Of a stretch of 64,000 bases of DNA, positions 1 to 11,244 are shown in pieces. The DNA comes from Gambelia wislizenii (taxonomy: Eukaryota; Chordata; Lepidosauria; Squamata; Crotaphytidae). The stretch is from the NCBI GenBank assembly GCA_030847615.1, contig JAUMIR010000005.1:80262492-80326491 (forward strand), read 5' to 3'. Both the position numbers and the translations under genes were made by a program. The notes beneath the pieces are model-generated. The model was not told the DNA's origin. It saw only the letters and a program-made list of their open reading frames with translations, and did no database searches. Numbering within the stretch: position 1 is the first letter of the stretch; every line of letters begins with the position of its first letter.

Positions 1-210
1 TTCCAAAATCTGCCTTAGGGGAAAGGCCATCTATTTGCTTTAAACTATAGCCAGCTGTCACTTCATGCCACTAAACTTGTTTTTTTCTTTCTCCAGCCAT
101 GCAGGCTGCCGTCCTATACACACTTATCTGAAATTAGAGCCCATCAAAATCAGTGAGATTTCTATCTGAATAGACATTTAAAGGATAACTGTATAAATAT
201 ATCTTGACCA

Positions 211-310
211 AGGAGATTATCAGATGCAGGGGAATGCACCAAAAAATTGCACTCCCAGAAGAATGGGAGGAGAACAGAAAGGGAGACATTACCAGACACT
301 GGACATTTTC
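211..310. mobile_element. Truncated TTATCAGA-type MITE fragment
   Basis: The segment starts AGGAGATTATCAGATG and runs parallel, with gaps, to the left 100 bases of the better copy at 645-954: both carry an AGAAGAATG stretch, an AACAGAAAGG stretch and a nearby ACCAGA/ATCAGA. No right terminal repeat follows, so this looks like a truncated copy of the same short inverted-repeat DNA element. It has no coding capacity. Confidence 0.4.
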
Positions 311-477
311 AGACAGTGCTTAACAGTGCTTACCATGGGATTAGGTCCCAGGAGAGGAAAACCGCTCTTGCACGGTAGGGGGTCATTTTTGGATGCCGCC
401 GTCCCTCTTCCGGGATCCTTCGTGGCATGTCTGTGAAGCTCTGGAAGCAGCTGCACCATATTTTAAGCACGGGCAAC

Positions 478-567
478 TTCCACCCTGAACAAATCTTGCC
501 AAGAAAACCCCATGATAGGTTTTCCTTAGGGTCCCAAAAGTCAGAAATGCACACAACAACAAGAAGC
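478..567 (+). mobile_element. 3' tail of a tRNA-derived Sauria-type SINE
   Basis: The sequence contains the phrases CTGAACAAATCTTGCCAAG, AAAACCCCATGATAGG, a decayed GGGTC..CAAAAGTCAGAAA and a terminal ACACAACAACAAG. This is the 3' part of the lizard SINE family seen more completely at 59551-59740, whose tail resembles a Bov-B 3' end. The tRNA-like head with the A and B boxes is missing or too decayed to see, so the copy is truncated. Confidence 0.65.
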
Positions 568-644
568 CAATATAAGACCCAACCTTCATTGTTTAAACAC
601 TTTTGAAAGCTTGCACTCTGCTTTAACTTAGCTGTATAGATTTA

Positions 645-954
645 GGAGATTATCAGACATGGTGGAATGTGGCAAAAACCATGTTCCAAACTGCATCAGA
701 AGAATGCAATGGGAACAGAAAGGATGACACTATCAGATGACCACGACCTTCATCCATTCTGAGGGCATAGCGCTACTGTGGGAAAGGATTCCCTTTTGAA
801 TTGATGGGGACAAGCCGCTAATAAAAAGTGTTGCCTCACTCATACCTGCGCTATGTCCCTGGGACGCTGAAGGACAATGTTGTCTGATAATATCCTCTAT
901 TGCTGTTCTCATCGTGATCTTCTGACACAGTTTTTGCCATGTCTGATAATCTCC
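645..954. mobile_element. MITE with 18-bp perfect terminal inverted repeats
   Basis: The left end GGAGATTATCAGACATGG (645-662) is exactly the reverse complement of the right end (937-954). Length is 310 bp and there is no coding capacity, as in a miniature inverted-repeat transposable element. The ends resemble the larger TTTATCAGAC family at 14, 21.7, 29.8, 51.3 and 60.2 kb. Flanks ATAGATTT and ATAGAGTC match at 6 of 8 positions, which would fit a worn 8-bp hAT-type target duplication. That last point is inference. Confidence 0.75.
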
Positions 955-1231
955 ATAGAGTCAAAACTTTCAAATCAATGTGACCTTATAGCTAAAGAAG
1001 AAATTTATCAGATTCTTGCCATGATTGACCATAATTTGCTTAGACAGAACTATTTTTCTTTTAAAGGACTTAAATGTACAAGGCCTCCAGATCTGTTATT
1101 GATATATACAACAGAAGCTGTTTCAAAAGCCTCTATTTACCATGTTTTTGAAATTGTCTTTTTTCTGTTCTGGCCATAGGTTCAGCAAACTAGACACTGT
1201 CCCTCATTCCCAGTCTCCTCATGACTGAGTT

Positions 1232-1233
<2 letters not shown>

Positions 1234-1274
<41 letters not shown>

Positions 1275-1293
1275 CAGAGACAGAGAGACAGAG
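1234..1293. repeat. (GA)n microsatellite
   Basis: A pure GAGA run of about 35 bases continues into an imperfect GAGA/CAGA tract. The serine-leucine reading frames opposite it are artefacts of the dinucleotide repeat. Confidence 0.95.
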
Positions 1294-1384
1294 ATGGTAG
1301 GCAAAATAATGACCCACCTCCTTGCTTTCCCTCTTCTCTTGTTAGGAATGTATAATTTACACACATACACACACATACATATTA

Positions 1385-1840
1385 AACATATTATAAGTTA
1401 AAAACCAGACAATTTAAAACCACTTAAAACAATTTTAAATAATGCAACCACAGGACATATGCAGCCTGCTTAAAATCAGTTGTGCCTGAAGGCTTTAATA
1501 AAAAGCCAGGTTTTGACTTGGTGCCAAAATGATCACAACTTTGGCACATATCAGGCCTCTAAGGGAAGGGAATTCCACAACTGGGGTGCCACCACAGAGA
1601 AGGCACTCTGCCATGTCCTTCACCACAGAGAAGGCACTCTGCAATGTTTTTCCCTTACTGGTGGGACACAGAGGAGGGCACCTCCAATAAATTTCAATTC
1701 TCAGTCAGGCATAGAGAGAGGCCCTCCTTCAAGTACTGAGTGTCCTTTGAGCATTGAGACCCCAAGCCTTTTAGAGCTTTAAAGGTTATCACCAGCACCT
1801 TGAATACAGACCAGAAGCATATTGGCAGCCAGTGCAATTC
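1385..1840 (-). mobile_element. L2-type LINE, 3' part
   Basis: Read on the minus strand, this encodes LHWLPICFWSVFKVLVITFK and then ALKGLGSQ, which is the C-terminal LHWLP...FKVL..TFKALxGLGP signature of the L2 clade. An A-rich 3' UTR lies at the left. The same signature occurs in the long copy at 25.2-27.5 kb. The element continues at 2221-2365, and the two parts are separated by an inserted zinc-finger LINE fragment. The frame is broken, so this is a dead fossil. Confidence 0.8.
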
Positions 1841-2216
1841 CCTACTGTGAACTCGCCACGGGTCAGAGTAAGAGGGGTGCTCCAAAAAAGTGATACAAGG
1901 ACTCCCTGAAACAACATCTTAGGCTTGGCCAAATTGATCAACAACAATAGTTCACCCTGGCCTCACATTGGGAGGCATGGAGATGCACTATCCACAATGC
2001 TGCAGCCTTATTTGAGAAGTCACACTGAACAAGTCTTGAAGAGAAACGACAATGCAGAAAGAATCACAACCTGGAAACATCACCCAAGGAGACCTTCTGC
2101 TGTGCTTTCTGCAACCGGACTTGTTTATCTCAGATTGGCTTTTTTAGTCATCAGTGCACTTGCAGAAAGCGCGGGATGAGTCCTTCCTGAATCTTCATTT
2201 GTGAAGAAAAGCCAGA
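1841..2216 (+). mobile_element. 3' fragment of a non-LTR element with C-terminal zinc finger (copy 1)
   Basis: The plus strand, with frameshifts, encodes the end of a LINE ORF2: KKRYKDSLKQHL, then a W..L...REAW stretch, then CCAFCNRTCLSRIGLFSH, ending in a CxxC...H..C-like finger. Two sister copies lie at 20359-20722 and 44328-44744. The element ends in GAATCTTCATTTG followed by a GA-rich tail. It sits inside an L2 copy whose reading resumes on both sides. The clade is not certain: RTE-like or another EN-containing group would fit. The zinc finger is visible; nucleic-acid binding is inferred. Confidence 0.65.
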
Positions 2217-2220
2217 GAGA

Positions 2221-2365
2221 GATGTGGTATCTGTATGGTGTTCCAGTTAGCAGTCTGGCTGAGGCATTTTTCACTAGCTGCAGTTTCTGAATAATCTTCA
2301 AGGGCAGCCCCAAATAGAGTGCATTATAGAAGTCTAATTGGGAAGCTACCAACACATGGACTGCT
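2221..2365 (-). mobile_element. L2-type LINE, part upstream of the insertion
   Basis: The minus-strand frame gives LDFYNALYLGLPLKIIQKLQ followed by LVKNASARLLTGTP, the L2 segment that normally stands directly before the LHWLP motif found at 1694-1840. This confirms that 1841-2216 was inserted into a pre-existing L2 copy. No 5' portion (endonuclease, RT palm) is present. Confidence 0.8.
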
Positions 2366-2473
2366 ATGGCTAAGTTGTAATGGCATTGCAGTTGAGCAAC
2401 GGGAATCTCTTATTGCTGTCTACATAATTTCAGGACAAGATATGTGCAGAAAGGGGAAGATGATTGTGTCAGA

Positions 2474-2756
2474 TCGGGGGTGGGCAGAGTGTGGCACTGG
2501 GGCCACATGCAGAAATAACCCCAAGGGTTTTTTTGTGCCTCCACCCACTAACTCCCCTATGTAATACTGTTTCTTGCAAAAAGAAAAAAGAAACAAAAGA
2601 AAAGAAAGATGACTTGCTTCTTCTGAGACATTCAAGATGATTATTCATCTTTAGGGGGTCATGGGGGGCTGCAGCATTTAGCATTTTAAAAATTCCCATT
2701 TTTTCAGCCACTTCTAGTTGTTGGGCACTTTTGACAGCCTGCATGACCCCTGAAGG
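2474..2756. repeat. Weak dispersed repeat shared with 23375-23640
   Basis: The start, with GGGGGTGGGCAGAG and GGGGCCAC, resembles 23380-23420. The right end contains a decayed inverse motif (CATGACCCCTG). It may be an old hAT-like MITE with GGGGTGGGCA-type ends, but the ends are not good enough to be sure. Confidence 0.25.
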
Positions 2757-2985
2757 AGACCTGAGAAAGAAAGTTTTTCCCTAGACCTTCTGATGTCTTT
2801 AATTATTTTATTATCTACTATATATGATTTATAGTTCAATAAACATAAAAACAAAGTATAAATAAAATATTTGACAAAAGTTAAGAACTCTGTCTGAACC
2901 AAAGTTAAGCTGTAATTGCCTCCCAAATCCTTACCTCTCCATTATTATTGTGATGTATACTCTAAAGTCATGCGTTAGTATAAAT

Positions 2986-3695
2986 AGGTTGAGTATCCCT
3001 TATCCAGAATTCCAAAATCCTACAAAATCCAAAACTTTTGGAGCTACAACACATACATTCTTGTACTGCATTTGTTCAGCTGGAGAGAGATGTGAGAATC
3101 TGTGAAATAGTGGGAATCCATGCCTCCCACCATTTTCAAAGATCCTCGCATATCTCTACATGGAGCACTGCAGATTCTGCCTCAAAGGTGGAATTGGGCA
3201 GATCGCAGCCCCACTGATGTCAAAGTTGGCTGTGATTACTGTGTTTTATCTGCAGAAACCTTGGGTAAGAAAGGCTCTGACTGGTATGAAAGCAGGGGGG
3301 AGAGAAGAGGAGGGCTGATGTTTGGGTCTGAGGCTCTCCACAGGGCCAAGGTTTAAGACAGTCACCAGCAGCCACCACTGTTCCATTCTGCCTTAGCCCT
3401 CAGTTCAGCTGGGAAGGGGTGGCAGCAGAGGAGCAGCAGTAGCCATCTTGGGTGTCACTTGTGCAAAATAGGCCTGTGAACTCAGCCATGCCATCTCCCT
3501 CACCTCTCCTCTCCCCAGAGGCAGGGGAACCCCTAAGTGCATGCCTGGCATTTGGGGCTTACCATTGTCTCTACTGCTGCCCTACTCCATTTTATATACA
3601 GGTACCTGTACTGTATTCCAAAACCTGGGGGGGGGGGATCCAAAATACAGAACAGTACTGGTCCCAAGTATTTCAGATAAGGAATACTCAACCTG
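2986..3695. mobile_element. pogo/Tigger-type non-autonomous element, about 710 bp
   Basis: The left end reads AGGTTGAGTATCCCTTATCC and the right end (3666-3695) is its inverse, ending ...GGAATACTCAACCTG and then TA. The AGGTTGAGTATCCCTTATC terminus is a known hallmark of tetrapod pogo/Tigger MITEs, which duplicate TA on insertion. The interior shows no transposase. Confidence 0.75.
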
Positions 3696-3699
3696 TACC

Positions 3700-4940
3700 T
3701 CCTCTGACAATGTTAAGATCAGATTTTAGTTTCTATGTGTTAGCAGGTCCAAGATCTTTGGACCAATATATATATATCTTTTATTCCTGTTTGTTCTCCT
3801 AACAAATAATCATGCCACTTTATCCAATTCTGTAGCAATGTGATGTTATAGTTTTCAGAAGACTGTGAGGAAAAGTGGGACATACATGGTTCTATGTTGC
3901 TTTCATGTGGGGGACTCTAAGAGTAAAATAAAGAGGGAGAAACCTGTACCAGTTCCTACTGAAAGTGGTCACAGCTGATTTAAATGACTTAAGTCCCATT
4001 AATCAAGTAGTAATTGAGCTTTTTCTGGATAGCACCTAAATAAGGTAAAGATTTCTCTCCTAGACCTATTATTTTGTTGTTTCATTGTGATAGTAATATC
4101 CCTATCTAATTATATAGCATTTGGAGTATGATTACTTCTATGTCTCATAATATTTTTCATTTTTCTTATACAGAAAATACCCTCTGTAATATTTTCATGG
4201 AAAATGCTTTAATGGAACAGTTGTTATGCTTCAGAAGGAAAATGGAGGTCTCAGAGTTCAGTTATTATTGTATGACAAAGAGAATCTGCAAGGCAAAGCA
4301 TTATAAAAGGCATCAACAATATGGCTTTAGTTTAATTTAAACTTTTGAAAGGCCTATTGAATTTTTGTAGAGTCACTTGAAAAAGGTTAGGAGCAACTCA
4401 ATTAGAAAATGTGATTTCATTCCAGCGAAGAGTAGAAAGTAAAGCAGGCAACTGAAGGCAGTTTTCAACCATTTCACATAGAACACAATAAAATTAGCTG
4501 GGCAATTTTATATACTGAGAACAAATAATGGGTAGAAAGTACAGCATTTCAAAACATCTGGCCAAGTATAGTTAAAAGGAATGAACGGAATTTATTTGGT
4601 GAGTTTCCATAATCTGATACTACTAATTAATAAATACTGCAAAGGCTTGAAGTCACAGGAACAGCACCAGAGAAGTGCTTGTGAAGAAATACCTTTAAAA
4701 CTACAACTGTCAATTCCCCCCACCCCAGTATTTTATTTTAGCCAGAAGGATACGTGGATATATGGGTGAGGTGTTTTTTTTAAAAATCCTTCATATCTGA
4801 TGGGAGAGGGGGAAACCTTTTATTTGTTTTGTACCACAATGTACTTGAACATCCCCACCACTCAAGGGATGTCCAATAATGATGTCATTAGAACACACTG
4901 ACTGTCAGGAAATCAGAGGGGTAGGAAAGGAAGTCAACAT
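3700..4940. other. No recognised feature
   Basis: AT-rich sequence with a short TA run near 3765. Short open frames here have no recognisable motif, no codon pattern and no splice context that I can defend. Confidence 0.6.
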
Positions 4941-5230
4941 TTTATTTATTTATTTATTTATTTATTTGGGTATTCATACCCTGCTCTTCAGCCACAAAGA
5001 CTCTCAGAGGGGCTTACAAATTGATTTAGCAATAGCATGTACACATCTACATCACTTTATAGCACACTAGGCACTCTCTAAGCAATGTGTGTTAGCTAAT
5101 TTTCCCCACAAGCTGGGTACTAATTTTACTGACCTACAAAAGGATGGAAGGTGAGTTAACCTTGGAGCACTTGGGATAGAACTCACATTGTTGTGGGTGT
5201 GGTACCAGCATTTAACCACTGTGTCACCAG
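4941..5230 (-). mobile_element. tRNA-derived SINE with (TTTA)n tail, minus strand
   Basis: On the minus strand it opens CTGGTGACACAGTGGTTAAA (A-box-like), continues with a B-box-like GAGTTCTATCC, then AGTGCTCCAAGGTTAACTCA, a GTAAAATTAGTACCCAGCTT segment, and ends in an ATAAATAAATAAA tail (4941-4967 on the plus strand). The same family is present in plus orientation at 53637-53915. RNA polymerase III internal promoter boxes are inferred from their position. Confidence 0.85.
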
Positions 5231-5529
5231 AGCAGTGGCTCTAACCAGGTGAGCAAGTGGTTATGTAAATTACTACTAGTAGTAGGAGCAGCAGCCTTAT
5301 TTATATATCACACTTTTCCTCAGAATATGGATATAAAGTAGCTTACAACATTAAAACATTAAAAGATTGGGTTGGTAACTGCCATAGTCCTATGGTGAGC
5401 ATAAACTGAGAGAAGTAGCAACACTGAAGTGTACAGTTTATTAAATATTGCAGTAAATGTAAAAAAAAGAAAAAAAGAAAACGCATTCAAAAATACCATC
5501 AGTCCCTGAGATCAGCTTCACAGTATCTC

Positions 5530-6054
5530 TAAGGGCTTATCTACACCAGCCAGGAGATGCAGGCTCCCCACTAGCATCTCCTAGCTGCAGAGGTGGCCTG
5601 TTCGGCCCCCATTACCTGGAGTGAATAGGTTGGAGTCCACAGAGGAAGTTAAACCCATCCCTGCAGCTGCTGCTGCCATATTCTCTGCTTTCTCGGAAGC
5701 CAGAAAGGGGACCTGTAACACATGACTGCAGGCCCCCTGAATGTGACCTGCCATGGTCACATGCTGCAGGACCCCTGCCTGGCTTCTGGGAGAGCCAAGG
5801 ATCTTCTGGCAGCAGCAAGGTCTGGCATGCCAGATGCGCTCCTGTGGACATGGGAGGCCCAATCCAAGTTTGGCCAGCAGTACTGGATTAAACTGGGTAT
5901 TTTGCTATAACATTTTATAGGCCCCTACTCCAGCTTGCCCCTGTCTCAGCCCCAAATCTGCCCTGGGACAGAACAGGGCAAATGCCGTCATATGGACTTC
6001 AGGGCTCTGAGATGGGGTCAAGCCAGAGTATATAACCCATGTAGGTAAGCCCTA
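5530..6054. mobile_element. hAT-like MITE, about 525 bp
   Basis: The left end TAAGGGCTTATCTACACC is mirrored by the right end, which reads TAGGGCTTACCTACATG when reversed. TAGGG-type ends are usual for hAT elements. The interior is GC-rich with no transposase. The two overlapping minus-strand open frames of 93 and 79 codons inside have no recognisable domain and are treated as chance. Confidence 0.6.
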
Positions 6055-7160
6055 AATCAACATCCAAAGCACACAAACCAGATATTTTGAACACCTGCCT
6101 CCAGGGAATATATCCCTAAAACAGCCATATATTCTGGACTATTTTTTTAAAGTTCAAGTTAGTAAATATTTGGGATTTAATTGTATCCCTCATCAAGGCA
6201 CTCATTCAAAGTTCAGTTTCAGATCTTTGAAAAGTTGCTTTCCCTGCCCTGGATTTCAGCTCCTAGAATCCCATATTATGCTGGTTACAGGGTTCTGGGG
6301 ATTATAGCCCAGAAAGTAACTTTTCTAAGCTCCAATCAAATTCATTTTTACTAGATTTGCTCTTGCCAAGTCAGCCTCATTTTATGTACATATGTAAATA
6401 GGTGTCTTTATATAGCTTTCAAATAGATGTATGTTTTAGACATTTGGCAAACCTCCAATGATCTGGTCTCCTGCATGTCTAAGATATGTGCTTCCAACTG
6501 CTTTCAAATTGATCAATATGTTTTGTTTTTGTAGCTTCTGTAAATACTTCTTAGAAATGTACATAGGAGACAGTAACTCGAGAAACAGTTTATCATACTG
6601 CTTCCTTGAGTATTTTTTTCACCTGGTATATTAAGTAAGAATGTTTGTTGTAAGTGAGAACCTCAGAATATTAGGCTTTTGTTTCTAAAGCTATGGATAC
6701 AAATAAATCTCTCTTGTCCTCCAGTGCTACCATATTTTGTGATGTCAAATGCTTTTGCATTGTAAGCTGACAGGCGTAGCATGAAAACCAGACATCTGTT
6801 CTCTAGTTCTCTTTGCTCTCTCGACATCTGTCACAATCTGCCAGTACACCTAGATTGCCTGTGTAGAGGGACCAAGGGATATTTTGTTTAAGAAGAATGT
6901 TCTGTGGATTGAGATTGGGACAACAATTCATCATTCAACCCCCTATCTTTTGAATGGAATGTCAATTGAATCCAAAGTGGAAGCAATGGAAGAAATAGGA
7001 GATCTAAGAATGAGAGACGAGTGAATAAGGAGAGATAGTCATTCTATTGCTGTGCTTCTGGTTGGTTTGGCATTTGTGCTCCAAGACATAAGAGCTTAAT
7101 CTGCCAACTCTGGAGTGATGGGAGGCAACTAGCACTCTAGGGATGTAAAGAATATTTGCA
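6055..7160. other. No recognised gene; one short MITE-like piece
   Basis: Mostly unassigned AT-rich sequence. Positions 6238-6345 carry GGATTTCAGCTCCTAGAATCC and GATTATAGCCCAGAAAGTAAC, the ACTCCCAGAATCC-type motif of a dispersed foldback repeat also visible near 10578-10668. Confidence 0.5.
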
Positions 7161-7560
7161 AATGCTCTTATCATCAATAAGAAAGGGTGTCTCAACACAT
7201 CAAGACACCCTGTCAAAAATGGCTGTTTGCTGCAAGATCTGTTAATTTCAGGATTTGGGCGGCGGCGGGGGGGGATTCATTTATGTAAAACTTTCTTTGA
7301 TGCAAAAAAAAAAAATTAACAAAACCAACATTTTTGCATAGAAAATGGTGTATTTGTGCAAAATACACATTGCGCAAAATGCACATGGGTTTTGGGAAAT
7401 GAATTTTTCACAAAAAGCACCCAAAGTGTTGAAAAATGGCAAAAATCAATTGGACAGCAAATTATTTGTTCTTCCAAAGCAGATACTTGGGTACTTCTTA
7501 CACATTTACCTAACTTGAATAATTTCTGCACTAATTTGGTGTTATAAAGAGATTGAAGAA
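7161..7560. repeat. Palindrome-rich dispersed repeat (family H), copy 1
   Basis: It starts with CTTATCATCAATAAGAAAGG and TGTCTCAACACAT, then becomes a series of TTTTGCATAGAAAA / TTGTGCAAAATACACATTGC motifs. The start matches 57299-57330 and 42335-42360, and the TGCA-centred motif series matches 14592-14930 and 62220-62520. There is no coding capacity. The overlapping opposite frames of about 65-70 codons are mirror images of the palindromes. Confidence 0.55.
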
Positions 7561-8434
7561 GTTATTGGGAGTTGCCCAGACCTATCCATCTGAAAATGCA
7601 AGTCCCTGCATGAAAAGTGAACAGATAAAGAGGTTGCCTGACAATGCTATGGAACCAAAAAAACATTTGCAGAAAATTCCACTTGCTGCCTTCAAGCCAA
7701 ATGCCTCCTTCTTATTGGGTGGCACAGTCTGACTAAAGATTCTAGGGTGAATGCTGAGGCATAGCTAGATAACTCTTCTTCCCTTAGATCAAAACTTTTG
7801 CTGATTTTCCCCTGGCAATCTCAAACTTTCCCTGATATACTGGTGACATTCCATTCACATCTCCCAGGCTCAAACCAAAGCATCCTATTGGGTGATAGTG
7901 ATGCATATCCACCTACATGGAGATTGCCCTTGGTCAGATGCTCCACCATGATACCTGGAGCAGCCTATCTTTGCAGATTCCAAGTCCTGGCACAGGCCAA
8001 GTTTGTTCCAGAATATGCCACCCAGCTGGATGGTGCATCTTTGCTGTGTTCAGTCTCTCTGTCTTACTTTCCTCATCAGGCTTCCTTTTGCCATAACAAT
8101 GGTTTGCCACTCATTTCTTAAACTGATGGGGAAGGCGGTTTGCTTGGAGGCTTTTCTGCTGAAATAAAAATGCTGAACATTTACTACCAGCACAAAGGAC
8201 TGATTCAAAGAGCTACTAGAAATGGAATTTGTTCATCTATTGCCTCATCTGAGGCAATACAAAACTCAATGTGTGTGCATCTAGAGTCAAACAAACTGAA
8301 CAGCATCCTTTCCTGCTCTCCTGTATGAAGATAGTCACTGGACCCTTGATTAATGTAGCCAATAGCCCCTTTGCTATACCAATGGGACACTTACTTCTAG
8401 TGCATCATGGACTGAAATAGATAATCAGATATGT
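7561..8434. other. No recognised feature
   Basis: The 107-codon plus-strand open frame at 7798-8121 has no recognisable motif and no preceding or following splice signal that I can defend. I see no repeat family here. Confidence 0.5.
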
Positions 8435-8514
8435 ACCATATATACCTGCGTATAAGACTGCTTTTTAACACTTGAAAATCTCCTTAAAAGTGGGGGGTCG
8501 TCTTATATGCCTAG

Positions 8515-8645
8515 CAGATCTTTTCCCTTGCTGTGAGAATGACTGCCTTGTCTTTGAAGTGGTAAATTCCCTGGGCAGTTTCCCCAGCAGATCCTTCCCC
8601 CTGCTGTGAGAATGACTACTTTGCCTTTGAAGTGTTAATTGCCCT
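8515..8645. repeat. Two-copy 73-bp tandem duplication
   Basis: CAGATCTTTTCCCTTGCTGT at 8515 recurs as CAGATCCTTCCCCCTGCTGT at 8588. Both are followed by GAGAATGACT and TTTGAAGTG, at an offset of 73 bases. Confidence 0.8.
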
Positions 8646-8649
8646 CCAT

Positions 8650-8905
8650 TTAGGGATTGTATTTTGGTAAACTTGCCAGGAAGATTTCCATTTGCATAGT
8701 TTTGGGGATTTCCTCTCCAAGAGTTTGCAAGTCTGCCAATGTGGCTCTAAAATCATTAATGTGCTCATTCAAAAATTTGGGATTTGATAGCTTCATATTA
8801 ACCAACTTCATTATTAATGAAACCTTACTTTCCAAAGATTGAACAACACAGAGATTTTTCAATGTATCCCATGCTTTTTTTAGTTGTTCTCAGTCCTTTA
8901 ATTTC
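8650..8905 (-). pseudogene. Ty1/copia gag (UBN2-type) fragment
   Basis: The 70-codon minus-strand frame has the copia gag core: a KxxLIMKLxNxKLS stretch at residues 13-26, EHINDFRATLADLQTLGE at residues 33-50, and a MQMEIFLASLP at 56-66. In intact elements this region forms the capsid-like gag that packages the RNA. Here it has no protease, integrase, RT or LTR next to it. Upstream, residues resembling KAWDTL.NL appear only in another frame, so the piece is frameshifted. Assignment to copia gag is by motif order; the exact lineage is unknown. Confidence 0.65.
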
Positions 8906-9070
8906 ACAGACTATTCCATCATCTACAGCCACTGAGCTGGCTGGCTGGTGGGGGGCAGGCTTTCCAGCCAGATGGCTGGCTGGATGGGGGGGTCAAAGTC
9001 TATATTTTAACGTAAAAATTGGGGGAGTCATCTTACGCGCCCAGCCGTCTTATACGCTGGAATTTCTTCT

Positions 9071-9865
9071 GTAACCAAACATGTTTCTGCCCTCTTAGGC
9101 TGGCTGCAGATTTAATCTGAGGGAGGGAGGTGTTTCTGTTCCAGTCCACTCTGGGAAATACTGTCCACAGTGCTCATACTGTTACATAATGCTGATCCAG
9201 GGGGAAGTCAAGACTATGAGAATTGCATGTCCAGCTCAGAAATCTTGCAAGATTTAGTATGTGGATTCTGCTCCTCCCTTCCCTCCAGCATGGACAGGGT
9301 AGCAAACTGGCATGATCATGAGAGCTGCTGTTTTACCACTTTTTTGTCATTCTTTCTTGAGTAATTCAGCATTCCCTGCCTGGGAAAGGTGCCTATGGCT
9401 TCACAGATGACAGAGCCACCCCTGACCCTGGCACCAAAAAGGAGTTACTTTACTGCTGTTAATGGAATTTAAATTTTACTGTCTTTTGGTCCTCACATGG
9501 CCATAAAAGGAGAGTGGCCTCTCCTTGCATTGAGATCCCTCCAGACCATCAGCAGAAACAACATCTCATACAAAATGTAGGCCTGTGACTCCAAAACTGT
9601 CACTTTTCTTTTCTTCTCCTGATGATTTTTTAACAGCTTTTGACAGATGAAGAAGCCAGGGGAGCTTTGAAAACTTGCATGAAATGTTTTGTGCATTTTG
9701 GTTGCTGTCAGTGCATGGGCCAAGGCCCAACAGAATTTCACAGGACAGAATATGGCTACCATATCTATTGGAAAGCCTGTATGTTGCAATGTGAGGCAAA
9801 GGTTGCTATATAGTGATAGACATGGACTGTCATCACTACATCACACAGGTCATGCCCAGAATGAC
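9071..9865. other. No recognised feature
   Basis: The 98- and 77-codon minus-strand frames at 9493-9799 overlap one another in different frames and show no known motif. I treat them as chance. Confidence 0.5.
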
Positions 9866-10166
9866 ACAGCATGGCTGGTACAAGAGGATGAAACAGCATG
9901 GCTTATGCAATCATACCATGGACAATGTATATAAGTTGGCATAGCCTATGTTCTTTGTGGGGTGTTATTGTTGGAGTTGTGGTCGGGGGTTCTGCCAGAT
10001 TGTTAGATAAGACAGGCATTTGTTTGTATCTACTCTGTAAGTAAAGTTCTGTAAATAGAGCGTTGAGACTCAGATTTATTCTTTGGCACCTTGCACACTG
10101 CAAGGAGGGTACAGCTCTGAAGAACCCAACTGAGCGGGACCACAGGTGCACATGTGCTGACAGTTG
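9866..10166 (+). mobile_element. Possible solo LTR
   Basis: The segment has an LTR-like order: a TATATAAG box at 9929, then GTAAGTAAAGTTCTGTAAATA, a CTCAGATTTATTCTTTGGCACC stretch and AATAAA near 10170. TG...CA ends and a target duplication could not be fixed, and no internal retroelement sequence adjoins. It could equally be a unique sequence with a chance TATA box. Confidence 0.25.
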
Positions 10167-10169
10167 GCC

Positions 10170-11244
10170 AATAAAAATATTGCTATTTTATGAGTTTGGT
10201 TGGGTTTGCTGCATGACCAACATGGCTACCCCTGAATACACTTTCTCTGTGTTATCTATATTTTATAACATCCTTTTGTTTCAATTCTATTAGTCTCTTC
10301 CTTTTGCTTCCTCCCCCCCCCCCGTTTGCTTACCTCTCTCATACATTTATTTTCATTCCATTTTTTGTGTCCTCATTTCCCTGCCATTTCCTCAATTTTA
10401 TCTTTTTCATATCTTCTTTTGAAACCTTTGGCTTACTGACTTTTATGTTCCCATGCCCTTTGTTGTGTTGCATTGGAAATCCTCCATAGTGTTGAACTGG
10501 GTAAAGCACTGGACACATAAACATACTAGCAATATAACAATTCTAGTTGCTTTTTTATTCTGTTACTTGCTCAGAGCCTGAGAAAGTTACTTTTTTTGAC
10601 TACAATGACCATGTAGCCTAGCTGAGATAGTTGGGGGATTCTGGGACTAGTACCCCCTCTCCATAATCCCCTTTCTCAATATACAATATGCCTTTTCTCC
10701 AGAACAGCTGGATAAACTAAACCAGTACTGGTCCAAAGGTAGAATACTGTCATATCTTACAAGAATATTTGCCATCTAAGTTACTGATATATGATACCTC
10801 ACATTTTTAAAAACTGAGAAAAAGAATAGGCACAGAATAGCTACAAATAAAACAGTTTCCTGTTCCTTGAGATTATGATGCAGGAAACCATTAGGAAATA
10901 TAATATCACATTTCAGGACTGCTGCTGCTGCTATTAAGTCAGTATTGTTTAGTGTGTGTGGTATAATCACATGAAACAGCAAAGCAGTGAACTCAAACAA
11001 AAGCAATGGTTGCATCTCTCATATTTTCCTTCCCCCTTTCTTTCTGCCTAGCAGGCTACTGAAAAACAGAGAGATTGATCTTGCCAGAGATTTAAATGGA
11101 TCACTTGAAGAGAGATTTTTAAGTTGAGATGTTTTTCCATCTTCTTCCATCTCACTAAGCTTCCCAGAAAAAGCCACTGCTCAACTGCTTTAGAAAATCC
11201 CACGGAATCCCATGGAAAACCCTAGTTCTGGTCCAAAAAATAGT
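10170..11244. other. No recognised gene; small simple repeats
   Basis: There is a C-run at 10313-10323 and a pyrimidine-rich stretch at 10270-10450. A piece of an ACTACAATG...GGGATTCTGGGA foldback repeat sits at about 10578-10668. The rest is unassigned. Confidence 0.5.

Larger units (their letters stand above)
8435..9070. mobile_element. Inverted-repeat element with GTATAAGAC ends, containing copia gag
   Basis: The left end has CCTGCGTATAAGAC and then GGGGGGTCGTCTTAT. The right end is its inverse, GGGGGAGTCATCTTACGC then CCGTCTTATACGCTGG. This GTATAAGAC/GTCTTATAC signature marks a DNA-transposon-like repeat common in vertebrates. The interior holds a 73-bp tandem duplication and, on the minus strand, a Ty1/copia gag fragment. 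I cannot tell whether the gag was captured or inserted later. Confidence 0.5.

Noticed and set aside
1182..1376. Serine/leucine-rich open frames on the minus strand
   Set aside because: They are translations of the (GA)n microsatellite and have no other content.
1925..2179. 84-codon open frame repeated in three places (also at 20407 and 44467), as a conserved small gene
   Set aside because: It is an out-of-frame reading across the same LINE 3' fragment. The LINE frame itself carries the recognisable zinc finger.
7277..7560. Small overlapping genes on both strands
   Set aside because: The mirrored frames follow from the palindromic TTTTGCAnAAAA series of family H.
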